Origin: Tritonibacter multivorans
Lineage (GTDB): Bacteria > Pseudomonadota > Alphaproteobacteria > Rhodobacterales > Rhodobacteraceae
Direction: 5' to 3'
Assembly: GCF_001458415.1 (NCBI RefSeq)
Contig: NZ_CYSD01000002.1
Span: 62,001 to 126,000, forward strand
DNA: 64,000 bases
Positions 43,159 to 50,662 of the stretch are shown piece after piece. Every line of letters begins with the position of its first letter. Position 1 is the stretch's first letter. Under the pieces are notes generated by a model. That model made no database searches, was not told the DNA's origin, and saw only the letters and a program-made list of their open reading frames with translations. The translations under genes and the position numbers were made by a program.

Positions 43159-43182
43159 GGCTCCGGACAGATGCCCGGAGCC
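43159..43182 (-). terminator. Hairpin between binding-protein and phosphodiesterase genes
   Basis: GGCTCCGG (43159-43166) pairs perfectly with CCGGAGCC (43175-43182), loop of 8. It lies just after the binding-protein stop at 43210 and has no U-run, so it is likely a partial terminator or mRNA stabiliser that raises binding-protein level. Confidence 0.6.
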
Positions 43183-43209
43183 AGAGGTTTAGAAACGTCG
43201 CGATTGCAG

Positions 43210-44460
43210 TTACTTGAGCAAGTCCTGAACTTCTTCCGTCAGCTCTTCCTGAAGTTCGGTCATGTCGCTGTATTCTCCGGTCACGATGCCTTCGAGGCCG
43301 TCATAGATAACCTGCGTCGCGGCCAGACCATTGTCGCCCGGATAGGCCTGCCATTCCCGCAAAAGCGGCAGCTGGCGTACCGCCGTCGCCTTGGCGGGGT
43401 TGTCCGCATAGAAATCTTTGAGGATGATTTCATTCGCCGCCTGGTTCGGAGGCATATAACCGGTGGTGCGCGCCACATCTGCCGCACCTTCACCAGACGT
43501 GATGAATTTCAGCCAGGCCCAAGCGGCCTCCAGCTCTGCCGGGTCTTCGGAAGTAGAGACCATAAGCGCAGAGTTGCCACCTGCAGGCAGGCCCATCGGA
43601 CCCTTTTCATCCAGCCCCGGGTATTCACTGGTTACCAGGGTGAAATCCCCCATTGCGCGTTCCACGGCCCCCACCGCAGAGGTGGACCAGTACATCATAC
43701 CCAGATCACCAGCAGAGAAAGACGCAAGCGCGGCTTTCCACTCCAGGTTCTGCATTTCACAGCCCGAGAAGATGTCCTTCATTGTGTTCAGCGCCGTCAG
43801 CCCTTCGGGTGTATCCAGCTGGAAATCGTTGCCTTCGACAGTTGGCTTGTCCTGCGACCACATCAGCGCCTGCAGGAACCAGTTGCCGGTGATGTTCCAG
43901 CCCCAGAACATCGGGTTGTCCACGCCCGCTTCACGCAGCTTGCCACAGGCCTCCACAACCTCAGACCAGGTGGTGGGCAGGTTGGTCTCATCATAGCCAG
44001 CCTTCGCCATCACTTCCATGTTGTAGTAGCCAACCGGCAGCGAGATGGAGAACGGCAGGCCATAGACATCATCGCCAAAGGTGCCCAGATCCAGCATTGC
44101 CTTGTGATATCCGTCTTTGGCAAAATCGGCTTCCTTTGCGATGAACGGCTCTAGCGATTTGGCGATGCCCTTCTCGACCAGAATGGCCTGACGGTTTAGA
44201 CCTTGCATGGTGACGTCCGGCAGCGTGCCCGCAACCGCTTCGCGCAGGATGGTGTTGGTGCCGTCCTCGTAGGACTCATATGTAGCACGCATTTTGATTT
44301 CGATATTGGGATGCTGCTCGTAAAACTTTGGCAGGATCTTCTCATATGTAACGTCAAAGAGGTGGCTGTAGGGGTAGCCGAACTCAACAACGATTTTGTC
44401 TTCAGCGGTGGCGGCAGTGGCCGCCAGCACAAGACCCATTGCGGTCGCAGTCAGTTTCAT
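43210..44460 (-). CDS. CUT1-family ABC substrate-binding protein
   Basis: A 416-aa extracellular solute-binding family 1 protein. Signal peptide of about 19 residues ending ATA/E. The usual blocks are FYEQHPNIEIK, GTLPDVTMQG, YGLPFSISLPVGYYN and GGNSALMV. Resembles UgpB-type proteins for glycerol-3-phosphate or glycerophosphodiesters; sugar is the alternative. Third component of the importer encoded to the right and upstream of the phosphodiesterase. Confidence 0.8.
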   Translation of the reverse strand: MKLTATAMGLVLAATAATAEDKIVVEFGYPYSHLFDVTYEKILPKFYEQHPNIEIKMRATYESYEDGTNTILREAVAGTLPDVTMQGLNRQAILVEKGIAKSLEPFIAKEADFAKDGYHKAMLDLGTFGDDVYGLPFSISLPVGYYNMEVMAKAGYDETNLPTTWSEVVEACGKLREAGVDNPMFWGWNITGNWFLQALMWSQDKPTVEGNDFQLDTPEGLTALNTMKDIFSGCEMQNLEWKAALASFSAGDLGMMYWSTSAVGAVERAMGDFTLVTSEYPGLDEKGPMGLPAGGNSALMVSTSEDPAELEAAWAWLKFITSGEGAADVARTTGYMPPNQAANEIILKDFYADNPAKATAVRQLPLLREWQAYPGDNGLAATQVIYDGLEGIVTGEYSDMTELQEELTEEVQDLLK

Positions 44461-44563
44461 TATCGTAGTCTCCTGTTGGGGGGACGGACAGTTTGGCGAT
44501 TGGATGTCCCCTGATGTGATCCCTCTTGGGATTTGGCGGTAGGCCGGGCCGACAAGGTCCGGC

Positions 44564-45487
44564 TTACTTCATTCCAGACAGCGTGATCCCCTCAATGAAC
44601 CTGCGTTGCGCGAGCAGAAAGCAGACGATCAGAGGGGTGACGATGATACAGGCGGTGGCCATCATGGGTCCAAAGTTGTCGCCATCGGCGTCGCCCTTGA
44701 ACTCTCGCAGGCCCAGGGGCGGTGTGAACAGATCCCGGTTGCCGGTGATGACAATGCGGGGCCAGAAATAATCGTTCCAATGGGCCACCACGGAAAAGAT
44801 CCCAAAGGCCATCAGCGCCGGGATCGCAGTGGGCAGCATGACGCGCCAGATAATCGCGTATTCGCTCATCCCATCCATGCGCGCGGCATCGATCAAGTCA
44901 TCCGGCACCGTCATAAAGAACTGGCGCATCAGAAAAATTCCAAAAACCGAAATGGTCCAAGGAATGATCAGCGCGGCATAGGTATTGGTCAGACCAACCT
45001 TTGCCAGCATAATATAAAGCGGCAGCGCAATCGCATGGACAGGGATCAGCAGGCAGAACAGAACCAGCGTGAAAACAAACTCACGCCCCCAAAACCGCAG
45101 CTTGGCCAGCGCATAGGCGCAGGGCAGCGCAACCACCACCTGAATGAAGAAGATCGACACCGTCACCACGACGCCATTCAACAGATAGCGCAGCAGCGGC
45201 GCTTTCTCAAAGGCGGTGCTATAGTTGTAGGCAATCGGATTCACCATGCAATCGGCAACCTCCTTTCCAAGCTTTATGCAGTAGTCATCGCGAAACGGCG
45301 CCTGCGTGCCGATAAAGCCACCGGTCTGCTGCATGATCTCGGCAGGTGCTTTCAGCGACAGGCTGAGCATGGTGTAAAACGGCAAGAGCACAATCAGCGC
45401 GCCCAGGATCAGCACCGCATGGGTCAGCGCGGTCTTGGTGCTGAACCGCAAGGCCAGCGCCTTTGTATCCGCAACAGCTTCAGTCAT
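44564..45487 (-). CDS. CUT1-family ABC permease (MalG/UgpE-like)
   Basis: A 307-aa inner-membrane permease, six predicted helices, with the EAA loop DLIDAARMDGMSEYAIIWRVMLP (in part IDAARMDGMSEY) that binds the ATPase. A soluble loop of about 60 residues after the first helix (LKAPAEIMQQTGGFIG, YCIKLGKEVADCMVN) is longer than usual and contains two cysteines. A copy of the palindromic repeat separates it from the upstream permease. Confidence 0.85.
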   Translation of the reverse strand: MTEAVADTKALALRFSTKTALTHAVLILGALIVLLPFYTMLSLSLKAPAEIMQQTGGFIGTQAPFRDDYCIKLGKEVADCMVNPIAYNYSTAFEKAPLLRYLLNGVVVTVSIFFIQVVVALPCAYALAKLRFWGREFVFTLVLFCLLIPVHAIALPLYIMLAKVGLTNTYAALIIPWTISVFGIFLMRQFFMTVPDDLIDAARMDGMSEYAIIWRVMLPTAIPALMAFGIFSVVAHWNDYFWPRIVITGNRDLFTPPLGLREFKGDADGDNFGPMMATACIIVTPLIVCFLLAQRRFIEGITLSGMK

Positions 45488-45497
45488 CCCCCGCCCC

Positions 45498-45542
45498 TTT
45501 CATCTTTTTGCAAATATCCCGGGGGTGTGGGGGCTGGCCCCC
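45498..45542 (+). repeat. Palindromic repeat copy R2 (intergenic)
   Basis: TTTCATCTTTTTGCAAATAT, CCCGGGGGT, then stem GTGGGGGC-TG-GCCCCCAC, ending at about 45544. It lies between two permease genes of the same operon. Compared with R1 the second base pair is T-A instead of C-G, a compensatory change. Confidence 0.85.
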
Positions 45543-45570
45543 ACGCGGACCACCAGCCCAAACGGCAGGA

Positions 45571-46491
45571 TCAGGCATAATGCGTCCTCCGTTCAACCAG
45601 CCACCGCTGGATCAGCGTCAGCACCATAACAAAGGCAAGAAACACGACGGTGATCGCCGCCCCAATCCCCATGAGGTTCTGCTGAATGCCCTTCTCATAG
45701 ATGGCAAACATCATCACGAAGACCGATTTCGACGGCCCCCCACCCTGCGGATAGAAAGCTTCAACCATGTCGAACACCTGAAAGGAGCGGATAAAGCTGA
45801 TGGTAACCACAAAGACAGTGGTTGGCCCCAACAACGGCCATGTCACTAGCCGGAACCGGTCCCACCCGCGTTTCGCCCCATCCATTTCCGCAGCGTCATA
45901 CAGCGACCGCGGAATGGACGTCAGCCCCGCGAGGTACAACACCATATTAAAGCCAAAGCCCTGCCAAACCCCAATGAAAGACACGGTCCAGATCGCATAG
46001 TCGCGATCCTGCAACCAAAGGGGAAAGCTGCGCTCGCACCCTTTTGCGTACCAGGTCCACAGCTCCAGCCAAGTGCCACAGCCACGTTCCAATGTGCTGT
46101 TGATCACACCGATGGTCGGGTGAAAGGCGAACTCCCAGACAATCGCCATCGCGATCAGCGCGGCCATAACGGGCAGAAAGTAGATCGTCTTATAGATGTC
46201 GCCAAATCGCCCCAGAGAATGGATCAACAAGGCAGACCCCAGGCCCAGCCCGACGGTCAACGGCACCACAACAAAGACATATCGAAACGTGGCGCCGAAC
46301 ATTTTCTCATAGGCCGACCGGGTGAAAATCTTCTCGTAGTTCTCAAACCCCACAAACTCTGCGCCCATGTTGCCGAGAGAATAATCTGTGACGCTCAGCC
46401 CCATGGCGATGAGGATCGGGATCAACAGGATCACAGTCATCAAGACCAAGGCAGGGCCGATAAACCAGATATGGGCATGGCTTTTGATCAT
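45571..46491 (-). CDS. CUT1-family ABC permease (MalF/UgpA-like)
   Basis: A 306-aa permease, six predicted helices, with the EAA motif LYDAAEMDGAKRGWDRFRLVTWP (in part YDAAEMDGAKRGW). It has a periplasmic insertion of about 30 residues rich in Cys, Trp and Glu (LERGCGTWLELWTWYAKGCE), absent in the classical proteins, which may interact with the binding protein. It overlaps the ATPase gene by 4 bases. Confidence 0.85.
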   Translation of the reverse strand: MIKSHAHIWFIGPALVLMTVILLIPILIAMGLSVTDYSLGNMGAEFVGFENYEKIFTRSAYEKMFGATFRYVFVVVPLTVGLGLGSALLIHSLGRFGDIYKTIYFLPVMAALIAMAIVWEFAFHPTIGVINSTLERGCGTWLELWTWYAKGCERSFPLWLQDRDYAIWTVSFIGVWQGFGFNMVLYLAGLTSIPRSLYDAAEMDGAKRGWDRFRLVTWPLLGPTTVFVVTISFIRSFQVFDMVEAFYPQGGGPSKSVFVMMFAIYEKGIQQNLMGIGAAITVVFLAFVMVLTLIQRWLVERRTHYA

Positions 46492-47627
46492 TGTGCAACC
46501 TCAAGCTGCCGCGCACCGTCCAAAGTCACACGCTGGCCATCGGCCTCAAAAAACAACACTTTGGCGGGATCCAGATCAAACCGCACGTTGTGTCCACGTG
46601 CGACGTTGCGGGCCTGATCCGGGTGCGCCCGGATGACCACAGGATTGTCCATCTCTTTCAGCGTCAGGTGCAGAAACAAATCCGACCCCAGGTTTTCCCG
46701 GTGCGAGATCATGCCTTCAAAGCGCCCCTCTGCCGCAAGATGCAGATGCTCCGGGCGCAGACCAATAAACAGAGCCCGCGGTTGGCCAGACTGCACGTTG
46801 AAAAGCCGCTGACCAAGAAGCACAACCCGTCCGTCGGCCAACTTTTCCCCCGGCAGGACATTGATTGCCGGCGATCCAATAAAGCGTGCCACAGCCAGAG
46901 AGGCCGGGTTGTGGTAAATCTCGTCCGGTGGTCCCACCTGAAGGATTTCCCCTTGCATCATGACTGCCATGCGGTCCGACATCGTCAGCGCCTCAGCTTG
47001 GTCATGGGTCACATAAACAAAGGTCGCATTGAGGCGTCGATGAAGCTCTGACAGTTCCGCCCGCATATGGACCCGCAACGCGGCGTCTAGATTGGACAGG
47101 GGTTCATCCATCAAAAAGGCGACGGGGTCACGCACCATGGCCCGTCCCAGCGCAACCCGCTGGCGTTGACCTCCAGACAGCTGCCCCGGCTTGCGGGCCA
47201 AAAGTGGCGTGATTTTTAGCGTTTCAGCCACCGCCTCAACACGCGCATGAATATCCCGACAGGCCCTACGTGCGACCAGCGGCCCCACAATCGGCAACCG
47301 CCCGGCCCAGCCCAGCTCACGCATCTTCAGAGGCGTCATCATGTTTTCCGCAACGCTCAGATGGGGATAAAGCGCATAGCTTTGGAACACCATCGCAAGG
47401 TTTCGATCCGCCGCGCGGGTCTGAGTGACGCTTTGCGCTTGGATCCTGACGTCGCCGGTGTCGGCGCTGTCCAAACCGGCAAGAATGCGCAGCAGGGTGG
47501 ATTTCCCACAGCCTGATGGGCCAACCAGCGTTACAAATTCGCCCGCCTCAATGTCCAGCGACACGCCCTTGAGGACTTCCGTGCTACCAAATGATTTGTG
47601 AATTCCGGAAAGGGAAATCTGTGACAC
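46488..47627 (-). CDS. CUT1-family ABC ATPase (MalK/UgpC-like)
   Basis: A 379-aa ATPase. Walker A GPSGCGKSTLLR, signature LSGGQRQRVALG, Walker B AFLMDEPLSNLD and a C-terminal OB-type regulatory domain (from about residue 245: GSPAINVLPGEKL). An insertion of about 15 residues (RELGWAGRLPIVGPL) after VAENMMTPL is not common in this family. It is the first gene of the operon and divergent from the LysR gene. Confidence 0.85.
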   Translation of the reverse strand: MSQISLSGIHKSFGSTEVLKGVSLDIEAGEFVTLVGPSGCGKSTLLRILAGLDSADTGDVRIQAQSVTQTRAADRNLAMVFQSYALYPHLSVAENMMTPLKMRELGWAGRLPIVGPLVARRACRDIHARVEAVAETLKITPLLARKPGQLSGGQRQRVALGRAMVRDPVAFLMDEPLSNLDAALRVHMRAELSELHRRLNATFVYVTHDQAEALTMSDRMAVMMQGEILQVGPPDEIYHNPASLAVARFIGSPAINVLPGEKLADGRVVLLGQRLFNVQSGQPRALFIGLRPEHLHLAAEGRFEGMISHRENLGSDLFLHLTLKEMDNPVVIRAHPDQARNVARGHNVRFDLDPAKVLFFEADGQRVTLDGARQLEVAQ

Positions 47628-47689
47628 AGCCGCCTCCTGCGTTTGTGGCGCAAGAATGCAAGCTCTCGTTCTCAGTTCTGTGACGACAT

Positions 47690-47704
47690 ATTAGTTTCAC
47701 TAAT
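47690..47704. promoter_or_regulatory. LysR-type palindrome in the divergent intergenic region
   Basis: ATTAGT-TTC-ACTAAT: perfect 6-bp arms and T-N11-A spacing typical of LysR binding sites. It lies 18 bases upstream of the LysR ATG and 62 bases upstream of the ATPase ATG, suiting autoregulation and control of the importer. Confidence 0.65.
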
Positions 47705-47722
47705 GCATGTGAGAGTCCGCGC

Positions 47723-48592
47723 ATGAAACCGCCTTTTACAAACCCTCACCAAATGCGCGCCTTTGCTCAGGTCGTGCGCAAAGGGTCCATCAGCGCAGCC
47801 GCGCAGCAATTGGGCGTTTCACAGTCCGCGATCAGCCAGCATATCTCCAAAGTCGAGACCCTCGTGGGTTCTAAACTTCTGATCAGGGGCCGCGACGGCG
47901 TAACCCTGACAACGATCGGTCAGGAAATTTTCAGCCTCGCCGATGAGTTCGCCGCGCTGGACCAGCAAATCGCAGAACGGCTTCATCAGCATTCGGAACT
48001 GGACCTTGGGCATATCTCGATCATCGCGAACGCCCCGCAACCTGCTTTGCGTTTGATCGCGCGGTTTACCCGGCGGTTTCCCAAAATTTCGGTGAATTTT
48101 GGTCTATGCGACTGGTCCTCTGCCGTCGAGCAACTGCATTCGCACCGTGTCGACATCGCGTTTATTACGGACCCGCCGCAACAGACGGATCTGTTTATCA
48201 AAGAAATCATACGCTCACGATATGTGGCCTACGCCCGCGCGGATCATCCCATCGCCACACTGCAATCCTCGCGGCTGGCCGACCTGGTCGAACACACATT
48301 GGTTCTGCCAGAAAAGGGATCCCTGACGCAGCGGGTTGTGAAACAAGCGCTGAAGAAGGCCAATCTCACACTGCAACGATCGGTCACCATGACCACCTTC
48401 CCGGTCATGAAAGAAGCCGTGCTGCAAGGCGTCGGGGTGGGGATCTTCTTGCAGCACAGCTCGGTCGCAGCAAAAGACCTGTGCGAAATCCCAATTGCAG
48501 ATATGCCAGAGGAATTTTCAACTTGTCTGGTCGTCCCGAAGCACAAGTTGGGGCTTCGGGTGACCCAAAGCTTTCTGGAAGCCTTGGATTGA
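47723..48592 (+). CDS. LysR-family transcriptional regulator
   Basis: A 289-aa LysR regulator. The N-terminal winged helix is MRAFAQVVRKGSISAAAQQLGVSQSAISQHI (in part SISAAAQQLGVSQSA), followed by a C-terminal effector domain of usual length. It is divergent from the importer operon and has a palindrome in the shared region. It likely responds to the imported compound. No other target is apparent. Confidence 0.85.
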   Translation: MKPPFTNPHQMRAFAQVVRKGSISAAAQQLGVSQSAISQHISKVETLVGSKLLIRGRDGVTLTTIGQEIFSLADEFAALDQQIAERLHQHSELDLGHISIIANAPQPALRLIARFTRRFPKISVNFGLCDWSSAVEQLHSHRVDIAFITDPPQQTDLFIKEIIRSRYVAYARADHPIATLQSSRLADLVEHTLVLPEKGSLTQRVVKQALKKANLTLQRSVTMTTFPVMKEAVLQGVGVGIFLQHSSVAAKDLCEIPIADMPEEFSTCLVVPKHKLGLRVTQSFLEALD

Positions 48593-49261
48593 ACGGCACA
48601 AGACACCTTGTTTCCGGTGTTCCGGAGGCGGCATGATATTGGCGACCACAGACCCGCAGCGCAGTTGTCAGTTTCGCCTCATACGATGTCTGGTAAGGTC
48701 ACGCCCAGACTACCCAGAACCGTAAGCACCAGCAGCGCCCAGCCGGCCAAAACAGCAGCCAAAACAATGTACGCGCCGTAAAAGGCAGGTTCGTTCTCGT
48801 TTGTGCCACATACGAAAACCGGGTCACAAGCGGAATGCCGAGGCGCACATTGCCTAGGGCACCAACGCCGTACGGGCGGGCGCTCCAAAACAGAGCTGAT
48901 TGGCACCAATGCCCTTCCAACAATCGCAGGAAAGTCATGTTTCGCCATGTCAAACCGAAATCAAAAACCGCCCAAGGTTTCAGCACCCATTGTTCCGCTT
49001 TTTTTGAAGCTGCTTCATTTGATGCGACGTGACATATGGTCATTCTCTTGGGAAACAACTATGAATCAGCGCTGTAGCGACTTTCTGCGCAGGTCCGGGT
49101 GGCAGGTGTGACACGGCGGGGCGCAAAGCCCCATCTTGTCACATCAAATTGCCGCCCTTTAGGCTTTCGCAAGGTCACAGACATTTGCCCGCGCCTCCCT
49201 CTACGTCGCATCGAGGGCCGCGCAAACAGGGCTCCACTTGGGTAACGCGACGGGTATCAAG
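48593..49261. other. 669-bp region without a supported gene
   Basis: A minus-strand open frame (48679-48948, 89 codons) ends with a hydrophobic stretch (AFYGAYIVLAAVLAGWALLVLTVLG in part, here FYGAYIVLAAVLAG) that faintly resembles the start of PstC-type permeases. No ribosome site and an unusual N-terminal half suggest a relic. An AT-richer stretch from about 49010 to 49080 may carry the xdh promoter. Confidence 0.35.
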
Positions 49262-50662
49262 ATGACGATCACCTTTCATCTCAACGGTGAAGAGGTCTCG
49301 CTTCCAGACATTTCTCCCACCACCACGCTGCTGGATTGGCTGCGCGAAGACCGCGGGCTGACAGGCACAAAGGAAGGCTGCAACGAAGGCGACTGCGGCG
49401 CCTGTACCGTCATGGTCACTGATCAGGGCGGCCATAAGGCGCTGAACGCCTGTATTCTGTTCCTGCCACAGCTACACGGAAAATCCGTGCGCACCGTCGA
49501 AGGCGCGGCAGGCCCCGATGGCCAGCTCCACCCGGTGCAAGAGGCAATGGTGGATCTACACGGCTCGCAGTGTGGGTTCTGCACCCCGGGCTTTGTCATG
49601 AGCATGGCCACCGCGCACGCAAATGGCGCTACTGATCACGACGACCAGCTTGCCGGCAACCTATGCCGCTGCACCGGCTACGCGCCGATCATTCGCGCGG
49701 CCAAAGCCGCCGAAGAGGCCCCGGTTCCCAGCTGGATCAAGGACGACAGCTCCTTCATCTTTTCCGAAATATCCCGGGGGGAGGTCGCAGACCGGGGGGC
49801 AGAGCCCCCCACATCCCTGCGCCCCACCTGCGCGGACGAGCTGGCCACAGCCTATGCCGCCCGCCCCGATGCGACCCTGATCGCAGGGGCGACCGATGTT
49901 GGCCTCTGGGTCACCAAATCCCTGCGCGATCTGGACGATGTGATCTTCCTAGATGGCTGCACTGACCTGAAAGACATCACCGTCACCGAAGACGAGGTGC
50001 GCTTTGGCGCGATGGTCGATATGAACCGCGTGCGCGACACGCTTGCGCCGCTGCATAGTTCTTACGCGGAAATGGTCCGCCGCTATGCCTCGCAACAGGT
50101 GCGTGGCGCAGCCACAATTGGCGGCAATATTGCCAATGGCTCTCCCATTGGGGACAACCCACCTGCGTTGATCGCGCTGGGGGCCACTTTGCATTTGCGG
50201 CAGGGCGAGACCCGACGTGCGCTTCCAATCGAAGATTTCTTCATCGATTACGGCAAACAAGCCCGCGCCCCCGGTGAATTTGTCGCGGCGGTGAGTTTCC
50301 CGCGCCAGCCAGACAGCCTGCGGGTCTACAAGATCTCCAAGCGCTTTGATCAGGACATTTCGGCCGTTCTGGGCGCGTTTAATGTGACTGTTGTGAATGG
50401 CTCTGTGACGGCGGCACGCATTGCGTTCGGGGGCATGGCCGGCATTCCAAAACGCGCATCGCACGTTGAAGCAGCCCTGATTGGCAAAGCTTGGACTGCA
50501 GAGACCGTGGCTGCAGCGCAAGCCATGTTCGACAAGGACTTCACCCCGCTTACCGATATGCGCGCCTCAAGCCACTACCGGCTCGAGACCGCACGTGGCC
50601 TTCTGGCCCGGTACTTTGCCGATCTGAACGGCGAAACCACACATGTGCTGGAGGTGAACTGA
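49262..50662 (+). CDS. xdhA: Xanthine dehydrogenase small subunit XdhA (2Fe-2S and FAD domains)
   Basis: A 466-aa protein. The N-terminal 2Fe-2S cluster motif CNEGDCGACTV is at about 40-50 and the second cluster is formed by CGFCTPGF and CRCTGYAP. The FAD domain starts near residue 190 (ATLIAGATDVGLWVTK). Between them, residues 164-183 are encoded by repeat copy R3 (SFIFSEISRGEVADRGAEPP, about 20 residues). ATG 49262 is preferred to the upstream GTG. The stop overlaps the xdhB ATG (TGATG). Passes electrons from the molybdenum centre to NAD. Confidence 0.9.
   Translation: MTITFHLNGEEVSLPDISPTTTLLDWLREDRGLTGTKEGCNEGDCGACTVMVTDQGGHKALNACILFLPQLHGKSVRTVEGAAGPDGQLHPVQEAMVDLHGSQCGFCTPGFVMSMATAHANGATDHDDQLAGNLCRCTGYAPIIRAAKAAEEAPVPSWIKDDSSFIFSEISRGEVADRGAEPPTSLRPTCADELATAYAARPDATLIAGATDVGLWVTKSLRDLDDVIFLDGCTDLKDITVTEDEVRFGAMVDMNRVRDTLAPLHSSYAEMVRRYASQQVRGAATIGGNIANGSPIGDNPPALIALGATLHLRQGETRRALPIEDFFIDYGKQARAPGEFVAAVSFPRQPDSLRVYKISKRFDQDISAVLGAFNVTVVNGSVTAARIAFGGMAGIPKRASHVEAALIGKAWTAETVAAAQAMFDKDFTPLTDMRASSHYRLETARGLLARYFADLNGETTHVLEVN
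49753..49810 (+). repeat. Palindromic repeat copy R3, in frame inside xdhA
   Basis: TTCATCTTTTCCGAAATATC, CCGGGGGG, hairpin GGTC-GCA-GACC, then GGGGGGC-AGA-GCCCCCC. It encodes about 20 residues at the linker between the Fe-S and FAD domains of XdhA without breaking the frame. It differs from the copy in xdhB at five positions of 57, two of which compensate in the small stem. Confidence 0.85.

Noticed and set aside
49753-49810. Sequencing or assembly error at the repeat within xdhA
   Set aside because: The frame is kept through the repeat and the same kind of element is in frame in xdhB with compensatory stem changes, so a true insertion is more likely.
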